From Cyprinodon diabolis (lineage: Eukaryota > Chordata > Actinopteri > Cyprinodontiformes > Cyprinodontidae), in the NCBI GenBank assembly GCA_030533445.1, contig JARPUW010000495.1, positions 124,001 through 188,000 on the forward strand: DNA of 64,000 nt. Direction: 5' to 3'. Under the pieces are notes generated by a model. That model worked only from the letters and a program-made list of their open reading frames with translations. It had not been told where the DNA came from and did no database searches. Both the position numbers and the translations under genes were made by a program. This document shows positions 54,501-64,000 of the stretch, one piece after another. How positions within the stretch are numbered: the first letter of the stretch is position 1; every line of letters starts with the position of its first letter.

Positions 54501-55578
54501 TCTACTTTATATTGTTAGTTTTCAGCTCTAGATGATTGCCAGAAAAGATCATGGCTGTATCATTAATGATTTGTCTGTTACAACTGCAAAGGCCAAAATG
54601 GCATTATCTCACTGTGAAAAGAGCGTTTTGGCCTCAACTTCTGTTTTGAAGCTTGGAACCAAAAACATCTGCTCAAATCTACTTTATATTGTTAGTTTTC
54701 AGCTCTAGATGATTGCCAGAAAAGATCATGGCTGTATCATTAATGGTTTGTCTGTTACAACTCCAGAGGCCAAAATGGCATTATCTCACTGTGAAAAGAG
54801 CGTTTTGGCCTCAACATCTGTTTTGAAGCTTGGAACCAAAAACATCTGCTCAAATCTACTTTATATTGTTAGTTTTCAGCTCTAGATGATTGCCAGAAAA
54901 GATCATGGCTGTATCATTAATGATTTGTCTGTTACAACTGCAAAGGCCAAAATGGCATTATCTCACTGTGAAAAGAGCGTTTTGGCCTCAACTTCTGTTT
55001 TGAAGCTTGGAACCAAAAACATCTGCTCAAATCTACTTTATATTGTTAGTTTTCAGCTCTAGATGATTGCCAGAAAAGATCATGGCTGTATCATTAATGG
55101 TTTGTCTGTTACAACTCCAGAGGCCAAAATGGCATTATCTCACGGTGAAAAGAGCGTTTTGGCCTTAACTTCTGTTTTGAAGCTTGGAACCAAAAACATC
55201 TGCTCAAATCTACTTTATATTGTTAGTTTTCAGCTCTAGATGATTGCCAGAAAAGATCATGGCTGTATCATTAATGGTTTGTCTGTTACAACTCCAGAGG
55301 CCAAAATGGCATTATCTCACTGTGAAAAGAGCGTTTTGGCCTCAACTTCTGATTTGAAGCTTGGAACCAAAAACATCTGCTCAAATCTACTTTATATTGT
55401 TAGTTTTCAGCTCTAGATGATTGCCAGAAAAGATCATGGCTGTATCATTAATGGTTTGTCTGTTACAACTCCAGAGGCCAAAATGGCATTATCTCACTGT
55501 GAAAAGAGCGTTTTGGCCTCAACTTCTGTTTTTAAGCTTGGAACCAAAAACATCTGCTCAAATCTACTTTATATTGTT
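51508..55578 (+). repeat. 23-monomer HOR, copy 2 (4071 bp)
   Basis: Monomers 292-314 repeat monomers 269-291 in exact order. I saw no difference at the diagnostic sites I compared. This looks like one of the youngest duplications in the window. A further partial copy of the same order begins at 61596 as part of the 80-monomer repeat. Confidence 0.95.
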
Positions 55579-56640
55579 AGTTTTCAGCTCTAGATGATTG
55601 CCAGAAAAGATCATGGCTGTATCATTAATGGTTTGTCTGTTACAACTCCAGAGGCCAAAATGGCATTATCTCACTGTGAAAAGAGCGTTTTGGCCTCAAC
55701 ATCTGTTTTGAGGCTTGGAACCAAAAACATCTGCTCAAATCTACTTTATATTGTTAGTTTTCAGCTCTAGATGATTGCCAGAAAAGATCATGGCTGTATC
55801 ATTAATGGTTTGTCTGTTACAACTCCAGAGGCCAAAATGGCATTATCTCACTGTGAAAAGAGCGTTTTGGCCTCAACTTCTGTTTTGAAGCTTGGAACCA
55901 AAAACATCTGCTCAAATCTACTTTATATTGTTAGTTTTCAGCTCTAGATGATTGCCAGAAAAGATCATGGCTGTATCATTAATGATTTGTCTGTTACAAC
56001 TGCAAAGGCCAAAATGGCATTATCTCACTGTGAAAAGAGCGTTTTGGCCTCAACTTCTGTTTTGAAGCTTGGAACCAAAAACATCTGCTCAAATCTACTT
56101 TATATTGTTAGTTTTCAGCTCTAGATGATTGCCAGAAAAGATCATGGCTGTATCATTAATGGTTTGTCTGTTACAACTCCAGAGGCCAAAATGGCATTGT
56201 CTCACTGTGTAAAGAGCGTTTTGGCCTCAACATCTGTTTTGAAGCTTGGAACCAAAAACATCTGCTCAAATCTACTTTATATTGTTAGTTTTCAGCTCTA
56301 GATGATTGCCAGAAAAGATCATGGCTGTATCATTAATGGTTTGTCTGTTACAACTCCAGAGGCCAAAATGGCATTATCTCACTGTGAAAAGAGCGTTTTG
56401 GCCTCAACTTCTGTTTTGAAGCTTGGAACCAAAAACATCTGCTCAAATCTACTTTATATTGTTAGTTTTCAGCTCTAGATGATTGCCAGAAAAGATCATG
56501 GCTGTATCATTAATGATTTGTCTGTTACAACTGCAAAGGCCAAAATGGCATTATCTCACTGTGAAAAGAGCGTTTTGGCCTCAACTTCTGTTTTGAAGCT
56601 TGGAACCAAAAACATCTGCTCAAATCTACTTTATATTGTT
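55579..56640 (+). repeat. K/M mosaic, monomers 315-320
   Basis: After the second 23-mer the order jumps. gtttttaag (monomer 314) is followed by M with gaggctt, I, K, which is the run found at monomers 278-280, although this K lacks the gttaaaag change. Then come an M monomer with new changes (gcattgtctc and gtgtaaag), I, and K. The jump indicates an out-of-register exchange between 23-mer copies. Confidence 0.82.
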
Positions 56641-58056
56641 AGTTTTCAGCTCTAGATGATTGCCAGAAAAGATCATGGCTGTATCATTAATGGTTTGTCT
56701 GTTACAACTCCAGAGGCCAAAATGGCATTATCTCACTGTGAAAAGAGCGTTTTGGCCTCAACTTCTGTTTTGAAGCTTGGAACCAAAATCATCTGCTCAA
56801 ATCTACTTTATATTGTTAGTTTTCAGCTCTAGATGATTGCCAGAAAAGATCATGGCTGTATCATTAATGGTTTGTCTGTTTCAACTCCAGAGGCCAAAAT
56901 GGCATTATCTCACTGTGAAAAGAGCGTTTTGGCCTCAACTTCTGTTTTGAAGCTTGGAACCAAAAACATCTGCTCAAATCTACTTTATATTGTTAGTTTT
57001 CAGCTCTAGATGATTGCCAGAAAAGATCATGGCTGTATCATTAATGATTTGTCTGTTACAACTGCAAAGGCCAAAATGGCATTATCTCACTGTGAAAAGA
57101 GCGTTTTGGCCTCAACTTCTGTTTTGAAGCTTGGAACCAAAAACATCTGCTCAAATCTACTTTATATTGTTAGTTTTCAGCTCTAGATGATTGCCAGAAA
57201 AGATCATGGCTGTATCATTAATGGTTTGTCTGTTACAACTCCAGAGGCCAAAATGGCATTGTCTCACTGTGTAAAGAGCGTTTTGGCCTCAACATCTGTT
57301 TTGAAGCTTGGAACCAAAAACATCTGCTCAAATCTACTTTATATTGTTAGTTTTCAGCTCTAGATGATTGCCAGAAAAGATCATGGCTGTATCATTAATG
57401 ATTTGTCTGTTACAACTGCAAAGGCCAAAATGGCATTATCTCACTGTGAAAAGAGCGTTTTGGCCTCAACTTCTGTTTTGAAGCTTGGAACCAAAATCAT
57501 CTGCTCAAATCTACTTTATATTGTTAGTTTTCAGCTCTAGATGATTGCCAGAAAAGATCATGGCTGTATCATTAATGGTTTGTCTGTTTCAACTCCAGAG
57601 GCCAAAATGGCATTATCTCACTGTGAAAAGAGCGTTTTGGCCTCAACTTCTGTTTTGAAGCTTGGAACCAAAAACATCTGCTCAAATCTACTTTATATTG
57701 TTAGTTTTCAGCTCTAGATGATTGCCAGAAAAGATCATGGCTGTATCATTAATGATTTGTCTGTTACAACTGCAAAGGCCAAAATGGCATTATCTCACTG
57801 TGAAAAGAGCGTTTTGGCCTCAACTTCTGTTTTGAAGCTTGGAACCAAAAACATCTGCTCAAATCTACTTTATATTGTTAGTTTTCAGCTCTAGATGATT
57901 GCCAGAAAAGATCATGGCTGTATCATTAATGGTTTGTCTGTTACAACTCCAGAGGCCAAAATGGCATTGTCTCACTGTGTAAAGAGCGTTTTGGCCTCAA
58001 CATCTGTTTTGAAGCTTGGAACCAAAAACATCTGCTCAAATCTACTTTATATTGTT
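56641..58056 (+). repeat. 4-monomer HOR, two copies (708 bp each)
   Basis: Units 56641-57348 and 57349-58056 each run aaaatcatc, gtttcaact, K, M with gtctc/gtgtaaag. They differ at the first monomer: in copy 1 it is a plain I type with aaaatcatc, and in copy 2 it is K (A53, G70, A73) with aaaatcatc. Copy 2 therefore begins with a K/I chimera switched between monomer positions 73 and 149. Confidence 0.88.
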
Positions 58057-58233
58057 AGTTTTCAGCTCTAGATGATTGCCAGAAAAGATCATGGCTGTAT
58101 CATTAATGGTTTGTCTGTTACAACTCCAGAGGCCAAAATGGCATTATCTCACTGTGAAAAGAGCGTTTTGGCCTCAAATTCTGATTTGAAGCTTGGAACC
58201 AAAAACATCTGCTCAAATCTAATTTATATTGTT

Positions 58234-58410
58234 AGTTTTCAGCTCTAGATGATTGCCAGAAAAGATCATGGCTGTATCATTAATGGTTTGTCTGTTACAA
58301 CTCCAGAGGCCAAAATGGCATTATCTCACTGTGAAAAGAGCGCTTTGGCCTCAACTTCTGTTTTGAAGCTTGGAACCAAAAACACCTGCTAAAATCTAAT
58401 TTATATTGTT
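58234..58410 (+). repeat. Chimeric monomer 330 at the super-HOR junction
   Basis: It has gatcatgg, G85 and C110 (gcgctttgg) on the left, as in monomer 251, but V128 and an X tail on the right, as in monomer 250. The switch lies between positions 110 and 128 (58343-58361). It replaces the n-X monomer expected here from the first super-HOR copy. It is one monomer inside the junction of the 80-monomer copies, so it may record the same exchange or a later conversion. Confidence 0.72.
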
Positions 58411-61400
58411 AGTTTTCAGCTCTAGATGATTGCCAGAAAAGATCATGGCTGTATCATTAATGGTTTGTCTGTTACAACTCCAGAGGCCAAAATGGCATTA
58501 TCTCACTGTGAAAAGAGCGCTTTGGCCTCAACTTCTGATTTGAAGCTTGGAACCAAAAACATCTGCTCAAATCTACTTTATATTGTTAGTTTTCAGCTCT
58601 AGATGATTGCCAGAAAAGATCATGGCTGTATCATAAATGGTTTGTCTGTTACAACTCCAGAGGCCAAAATGGCATTATCTCACTGTGAAAAGAGCGTTTT
58701 GGCCTCAACTTCTGTTTTGAAGCTTGGAACCAAAAACATCTGCTCAAATCTACTTTATATTGTTAGTTTTCAGCTCTAGATGATTGCCAGAAAAGATCAT
58801 GGCTGTATCATTAATGGTTTGTCTGCTACAACTCCAGAGGCCAAAATGGCATTATCTCACTGTGAAAAGAGCGTTTTGGCCTCAACTTCTGTTTTGAAGC
58901 TTGGAACCAAAAACATCTGCTCAAATCTACTTTATATTGTTAGTTTTCAGCTCTAGATGATTGCCAGAAAAGATCATGGCTGTATCATTAATGGTTTGTC
59001 TGTTACAACTCCAGAGGCCAAAATGGCATTATCTCACTGTGAAAAGAGCGTTTTGGCCTCAACTTCTGATTTGAAGCTTGGAACCAAAAACATCTGCTCA
59101 AATCTACTTTATATTGTTAGTTTTCAGCTCTAGATGATTGCCAGAAAAGATCATGGCTGTATCATTAATGGTTTGTCTGTTACAACTCCAGAGGCCAAAA
59201 TGGCATTATCTCACTGTGAAAAGAGCGTTTTGGCCTCAACTTCTGATTTGAAGCTTGGAACCAAAAACTTCTACTCAAATCTACTTTATATTGTTAGTTT
59301 TCAGCTCTAGATGATTGCCAGAAAAGATCATGGCTGTATCATTAATGGTTTGTCTGTTACAACTCCAGAGGCCAAAATGGCATTATCTCACTGTGAAAAG
59401 AGCGTTTTGGCCTCAACTTCTGATTTGAAGCTTGGAACCAAAAACACCTGCTCAAATCTACTTTATATTGTTAGTTTTCAGCTCTAGATGATTGCCAGAA
59501 AAGATCATGGCTGTATCATTAATGGTTTGTCTGTTACAACTCCAGAGGCCAAAATGGCATTATTTCACTGTGAAAAGAGCGTTTTGGCCTCAACTTCTGT
59601 TTTGAAGCTTGGAACCAAAAACATCTGCTCAAATCTACTTTATATTGTTAGTTTTCAGCTCTAGATGATTGCCAGAAAAGATCATGGCTGTATCATAAAT
59701 GGTTTGTCTGTTACAACTCCAGAGGCCAAAATGGCATTATCTCACTGTGAAAAGAGCGTTTTGGCCTCAACTTCTGTTTTGAAGCTTGGAACCAAAAACA
59801 TCTGCTCAAATCTACTTTATATTGTTAGTTTTCAGCTCTAGATGATTGCCAGAAAAGATCATGGCTGTATCATTAATGGTTTGTCTGCTACAACTCCAGA
59901 GGCCAAAATGGCATTATCTCACTGTGAAAAGAGCGTTTTGGCCTCAACTTCTGTTTTGAAGCTTGGAACCAAAAACATCTGCTCAAATCTACTTTATATT
60001 GTTAGTTTTCAGCTCTAGATGATAACCAGAAAAGATCATGGCTGTATCATTAATGGTTTGTCTGTTACAACTCCAGAGGCCAAAATGGCATTATCTCACT
60101 GTGAAAAGAGCGTTTTGGCCTCAACTTCTGATTTGAAGCTTGGAACCAAAAACATCTGCTCAAATCTACTTTATATTGTTAGTTTTCAGCTCTAGATGAT
60201 TGCCAGAAAAGATCATGGCTGTATCATTAATGGTTTGTCTGTTACAACTCCAGAGGCCAAAATGGCATTATCTCACTGTGAAAAGAGCGTTTTGGCCTCA
60301 ACTTCTGTTTTGAAGCTTAGAACCAAAAACACCTGCTAAAATCTAATTTATATTGTTAGTTTTCAGCTCTAGATGATTGCCAGAAAAGATCATGGCTGTA
60401 TCATTAATGATTTGTCTGTTACAACTGCAAAGGCCAAAATGGCATTATCTCACTGTGAAAAGAGCGTTTTGGCCTCAACTTCTGTTTTGAAGCTTGGAAC
60501 CAAAAACATCTGCTCAAATCTACTTTATATTGTTAGTTTTCAGCTCTAGATGATTGCCAGAAAAGATCATGGCTGTATCATTAATGGTTTGTCTGTTACA
60601 ACTCCAGAGGCCAAAATGGCATTATCTCACTGTGAAAAGAGCGTTTTGGCCTCAACATCTGTTTTGAAGCTTGGAACCAAAAACATCTGCTCAAATCTAC
60701 TTTATATTGTTAGTTTTCAGCTCTAGATGATTGCCAGAAAAGATCATGGCTGTATCATTAATGGTTTGTCTGTTACAACTCCAGAGGCCAAAATGGCATT
60801 ATCTCACTGTGAAAAGAGCGTTTTGGCCTCAACTTCTGTTTTGAAGCTTGGAACCAAAAACATCTGCTCAAATCTACTTTATATTGTTAGTTTTCAGCTC
60901 TAGATGATTTCCAGAAAAGATCATGGCTGTATCATTAATGATTTGTCTGTTACAACTGCAAAGGCCAAAATGGCATTATCTCACTGTGAAAAGAGCGTTT
61001 TGGCCTCAACTTCTGTTTTGAAGCTTGGAACCAAAAACATCTGCTCAAATCTACTTTATATTGTTAGTTTTCAGCTCTAGATGATTGCCAGAAAAGATCA
61101 TGGCTGTATCATTAATGGTTTGTCTGTTACAACTCCAGAGGCCAAAATGGCATTATCTCACTGTGAAAAGAGCGTTTTGGCCTCAACATCTGTTTTGAAG
61201 CTTGGAACCAAAAACATCTGCTCAAATCTACTTTATATTGTTAGTTTTCAGCTCTAGATGATTGCCAGAAAAGATCATGGCTGTATCATTAATGGTTTGT
61301 CTGTTACAACTCCAGAGGCCAAAATGGCATTATCTCACGGTGAAAAGAGCGTTTTGGCCTCAACTTCTGTTTTGAAGCTTGGAACCAAAAACATCTGCTC

Positions 61401-61419
61401 AAATCTACTTTATATTGTT

Positions 61420-61595
61420 AGTTTCAGCTCTAGATGATTGCCAGAAAAGATCATGGCTGTATCATTAATGGTTTGTCTGTTACAACTCCAGAGGCCAAAA
61501 TGGCATTATCTCACTGTGAAAAGAGCGTTTTGGCCTCAACTTCTGATTTGAAGCTTGGAACCAAAAACATCTGCTCAAATCTACTTTATATTGTT
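61420..61595 (+). repeat. 176-bp monomer 348 with a single-base deletion
   Basis: This monomer begins agtttcagc instead of agttttcagc, lacking one T in the run at positions 3-6. It is the only length change that alters repeat phase in the window. Starts before it are 1+177n and starts after it are one base earlier. The equivalent monomer in super-HOR copy 1 (47260) has the normal run. A homopolymer base-calling error is possible. Confidence 0.9.
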
Positions 61596-63896
61596 AGTTT
61601 TCAGCTCTAGATGATTGCCAGAAAAGATCATGGCTGTATCATTAATGATTTGTCTGTTACAACTGCAAAGGCCAAAATGGCATTATCTCACTGTGAAAAG
61701 AGCGTTTTGGCCTCAACTTCTGTTTTGAAGCTTGGAACCAAAAACATCTGCTCAAATCTACTTTATATTGTTAGTTTTCAGCTCTAGATGATTGCCGGAA
61801 AAGATCATGGCTGTATCATTAATGGTTTGTCTGTTACAACTCCAGAGGCCAAAATGGCATTATCTCACTGTGAAAAGAGCGTTTTGGCCTCAACTTCTGT
61901 TTTGAAGCTTGGAACCAAAAACATCTGCTCAAATCTACTTTATATTGTTAGTTTTCAGCTCTAGATGATTTCCAGAAAAGATCATGGCTGTATCATTAAT
62001 GATTTGTCTGTTACAACTGCAAAGGCCAAAATGGCATTATCTCACTGTGAAAAGAGCGTTTTGGCCTCAACTTCTGTTTTGAAGCTTGGAACCAAAAACA
62101 TCTGCTCAAATCTACTTTATATTGTTAGTTTTCAGCTCTAGATGATTGCCAGAAAAGATCATGGCTGTATCATTAATGGTTTGTCTGTTACAACTCCAGA
62201 GGCCAAAATGGCATTATCTCACTGTGAAAAGAGCGTTTTGGCCTCCACTTCTGTTTTGAAGCTTGGAACCAAAAACATCTGCTCAAATCTACTTTATATT
62301 GTTAGTTTTCAGCTCTAGATGATTGCCAGAAAAGATCATGGCTGTATCATTAATGGTTTGTCTGTTACAACTCCAGAGGCCAAAATGGCATTATCTCACG
62401 GTGAAAAGAGCGTTTTGGCCTCAACTTCTGTTTTGAAGCTTGGAACCAAAAACATCTGCTCAAATCTACTTTATATTGTTAGTTTTCAGCTCTAGATGAT
62501 TGCCAGAAAAGATCATGGCTGTATCATTAATGGTTTGTCTGTTACAACTCCAGAGGCCAAAATGGCATTATCTCACTGTGAAAAGAGCGTTTTGGCCTCA
62601 ACTTCTGATTTGAAGCTTGGAACCAAAAACATCTGCTCAAATCTACTTTATATTGTTAGTTTTCAGCTCTAGATGATTGCCAGAAAAGATCATGGCTGTA
62701 TCATTAATGATTTGTCTGTTACAACTGCAAAGGCCAAAATGGCATTATCTCACTGTGAAAAGAGCGTTTTGGCCTCAACTTCTGTTTTGAAGCTTGGAAC
62801 CAAAAACATCTGCTCAAATCTACTTTATATTGTTAGTTTTCAGCTCTAGATGATTGCCAGAAAAGATCATGGCTGTATCATTAATGGTTTGTCTGTTACA
62901 ACTCCAGAGGCCAAAATGGCATTATCTCACTGTGAAAAGAGCGTTTTGGCCTCAACATCTGTTTTGAAGCTTGGAACCAAAAACATCTGCTCAAATCTAC
63001 TTTATATTGTTAGTTTTCAGCTCTAGATGATTGCCAGAAAAGATCATGGCTGTATCATTAATGGTTTGTCTGTTACAACTCCAGAGGCCAAAATGGCATT
63101 ATCTCACTGTGAAAAGAGCGTATTGGCCTCAACTTCTGTTTTGAAGCTTGGAACCAAAAACATCTGCTCAAATCTACTTTAGATTGTTAGTTTTCAGCTC
63201 TAGATGATTGCCAGAAAAGATCATGGCTGTATCATTAATGGTTTGTCTGTTACAACTCCAGAGGCCAAAATGGCATTATCTCACTGTGAAAAGAGCGTTT
63301 TGGCCTCAACATCTGTTTTGAGGCTTGGAACCAAAAACATCTGCTCAAATCTACTTTATATTGTTAGTTTTCAGCTCTAGATGATTGCCAGAAAAGATCA
63401 TGGCTGTATCATTAATGGTTTGTCTGTTACAACTCCAGAGGCCAAAATGGCATTATCTCACTGTGAAAAGAGCGTTTTGGCCTCAACTTCTGTTTTGAAG
63501 CTTGGAACCAAAAACATCTGCTCAAATCTACTTTATATTGTTAGTTTTCAGCTCTAGATGATTGCCAGAAAAGATCATGGCTGTATCATTAATGATTTGT
63601 CTGTTACAACTGCAAAGGCCAAAATGGCATTATCTCACTGTTAAAAGAGCGTTTTGGCCTCAACTTCTGTTTTGAAGCTTGGAACCAAATACATCTGCTC
63701 AAATCTACTTTATATTGTTAGTTTTCAGCTCTAGATGATTGCCAGAAAAGATCATGGCTGTATCATTAATGGTTTGTCTGTTACAACTCCAGAGGCCAAA
63801 ATGGCATTATCTCACTGTGAAAAGAGCGTTTTGGCCTCAACATCTGTTTTGAAGCTTGGAACCAAAAACATCTGCTCAAATCTACTTTATATTGTT

Positions 63897-64000
63897 AGTT
63901 TTCAGCTCTAGATGATTGCCAGAAAAGATCATGGCTGTATCATTAATGGTTTGTCTGTTACAACTCCAGAGGCCAAAATGGCATTATCTCACTGTGAGAA
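63897..64000 (+). repeat. Partial monomer 362 at the window end
   Basis: The first 104 bases of a monomer, cut by the window edge. It already shows the gtgagaa variant of monomers 282 and 305, as the 80-monomer order predicts. Confidence 0.95.

Larger units (their letters stand above)
43897..58056 (+). repeat. 80-monomer super-HOR, copy 1 (14,160 bp)
   Basis: Monomers 249-328. The order of monomers from 43897 recurs from 58057, an offset of 14,160 bp. Matching landmarks include C110 (44251 and 58411), F (44959 and 59119), A21A22 (45844 and 60004), cttagaacc (46021 and 60181), the first K (46198 and 60358), T22 K (46729 and 60889) and gtattgg (48961 and about 63120). The unit overlaps the end of the 35-mer HOR and contains both 23-mer copies and the 4-mer pair, so it is a nested, later-scale repeat. 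Confidence 0.88.
1..64000 (+). repeat. 177-bp tandem satellite array, whole window
   Basis: The same 177-bp unit repeats head to tail in one orientation across all 64,000 bases. Starts fall at 1, 178, 355, 532 and so on, and remain exactly in phase to 61420 (1+177x347). One monomer of 176 bp follows, then 13 more of 177 bp, and the window ends inside another. That makes 361 complete monomers plus 104 bp. Monomers typically differ by a few substitutions at recurrent sites. No transposon, gene or unique sequence interrupts the array. A nucleosome-sized monomer, homogeneity and multi-scale higher-order repeats are typical of centromeric or pericentromeric satellites, so that role is inferred and not shown. 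The window edges are not array edges. Confidence 0.99.
58057..64000 (+). repeat. 80-monomer super-HOR, partial copy 2
   Basis: Monomers 329-362 follow monomers 249-282 in order up to the window end, where the gtgagaag variant (49831 region) appears again at 63993-64000. Differences from copy 1: monomer 329 has A166 (58222); monomer 330 is chimeric; monomer 348 lacks one T; monomer 350 has gccggaaaa; monomer 352 reads gcctccacttctg where copy 1 monomer 272 is class M. If the second copy is complete, it would continue about 8.2 kb beyond the window. Confidence 0.88.

Noticed and set aside
1..64000. CRISPR array
   Set aside because: Repeats are 177 bp, contiguous and without unique spacers, and no cas genes are present.
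1..64000. Transposon, LTR or unique gene hidden in the array
   Set aside because: The repeat phase is unbroken to 61419 and shifts by only one base afterward, leaving no room for an insertion.
58057..64000. Super-HOR copy 2 as a pure assembly artefact
   Set aside because: It carries its own differences (monomers 329, 330, 348, 350, 352), so it is not a verbatim copy, though reads are needed to settle it.

Overview
The whole window is one eukaryotic-type satellite DNA array. A 177-bp monomer (about 38% GC in the reference copy) repeats head to tail in a single orientation from the first base to the last. There are 361 complete monomers and a partial one. No gene, RNA gene, transposon, origin or unique sequence interrupts the array. 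Below, monomer n starts at 1+177(n-1) as far as monomer 348, and positions inside a monomer count from the 'a' of agttttcag. The monomer length is nucleosome-sized and copies form higher-order repeats (HORs), which fits a centromeric or other heterochromatic array in a plant or animal. I cannot name the organism or match the monomer to a named satellite from memory. No CENP-B box is present.

Monomers fall into recognisable variant classes. Class X has a tail reading acctgctaaaatctaattt. Class P has acctgctcaa. Class I has atctgctcaa, and I* is the same with T170. Class F has T151 plus A155. Class D has A128. Class R has G32. Class n has A34 plus A85. Class k has A48. Class K has A53, G70 and A73 together. 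Class M has A123. The order of these classes gives the layout.

Layout: 1-2832 mosaic lead-in. 2833-16107 two copies of a 37/38-monomer HOR (about 6.5-6.7 kb). 15931-19647 three copies of a 7-monomer HOR. 19648-26019 an 18-monomer HOR, one full copy and one partial, containing a 4-monomer duplication. 26020-31329 mosaic, then two 9-monomer units. 31330-33453 mosaic. 33454-46020 a 36/35-monomer HOR pair. 46021-47436 transition into the K/M family. 47437-55578 two copies of a 23-monomer HOR (4071 bp each). 55579-58056 small K/M units including a 4-monomer pair. 58057-64000 start of a second copy of an 80-monomer (about 14.16 kb) super-unit whose first copy is 43897-58056.

The pattern matches repeated unequal exchange or conversion in register. 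Apart from one missing T in monomer 348, the repeat phase never shifts. Several chimeric monomers mark exchange points, one to within 8 bp. Each monomer contains a 10-bp inverted repeat around a smaller dyad, one retained CpG, and (by arithmetic of 177=3x59) a 58-codon open frame that I judge non-coding. I see no undescribed enzymatic or defence system here. The interest lies in the nested HOR architecture.
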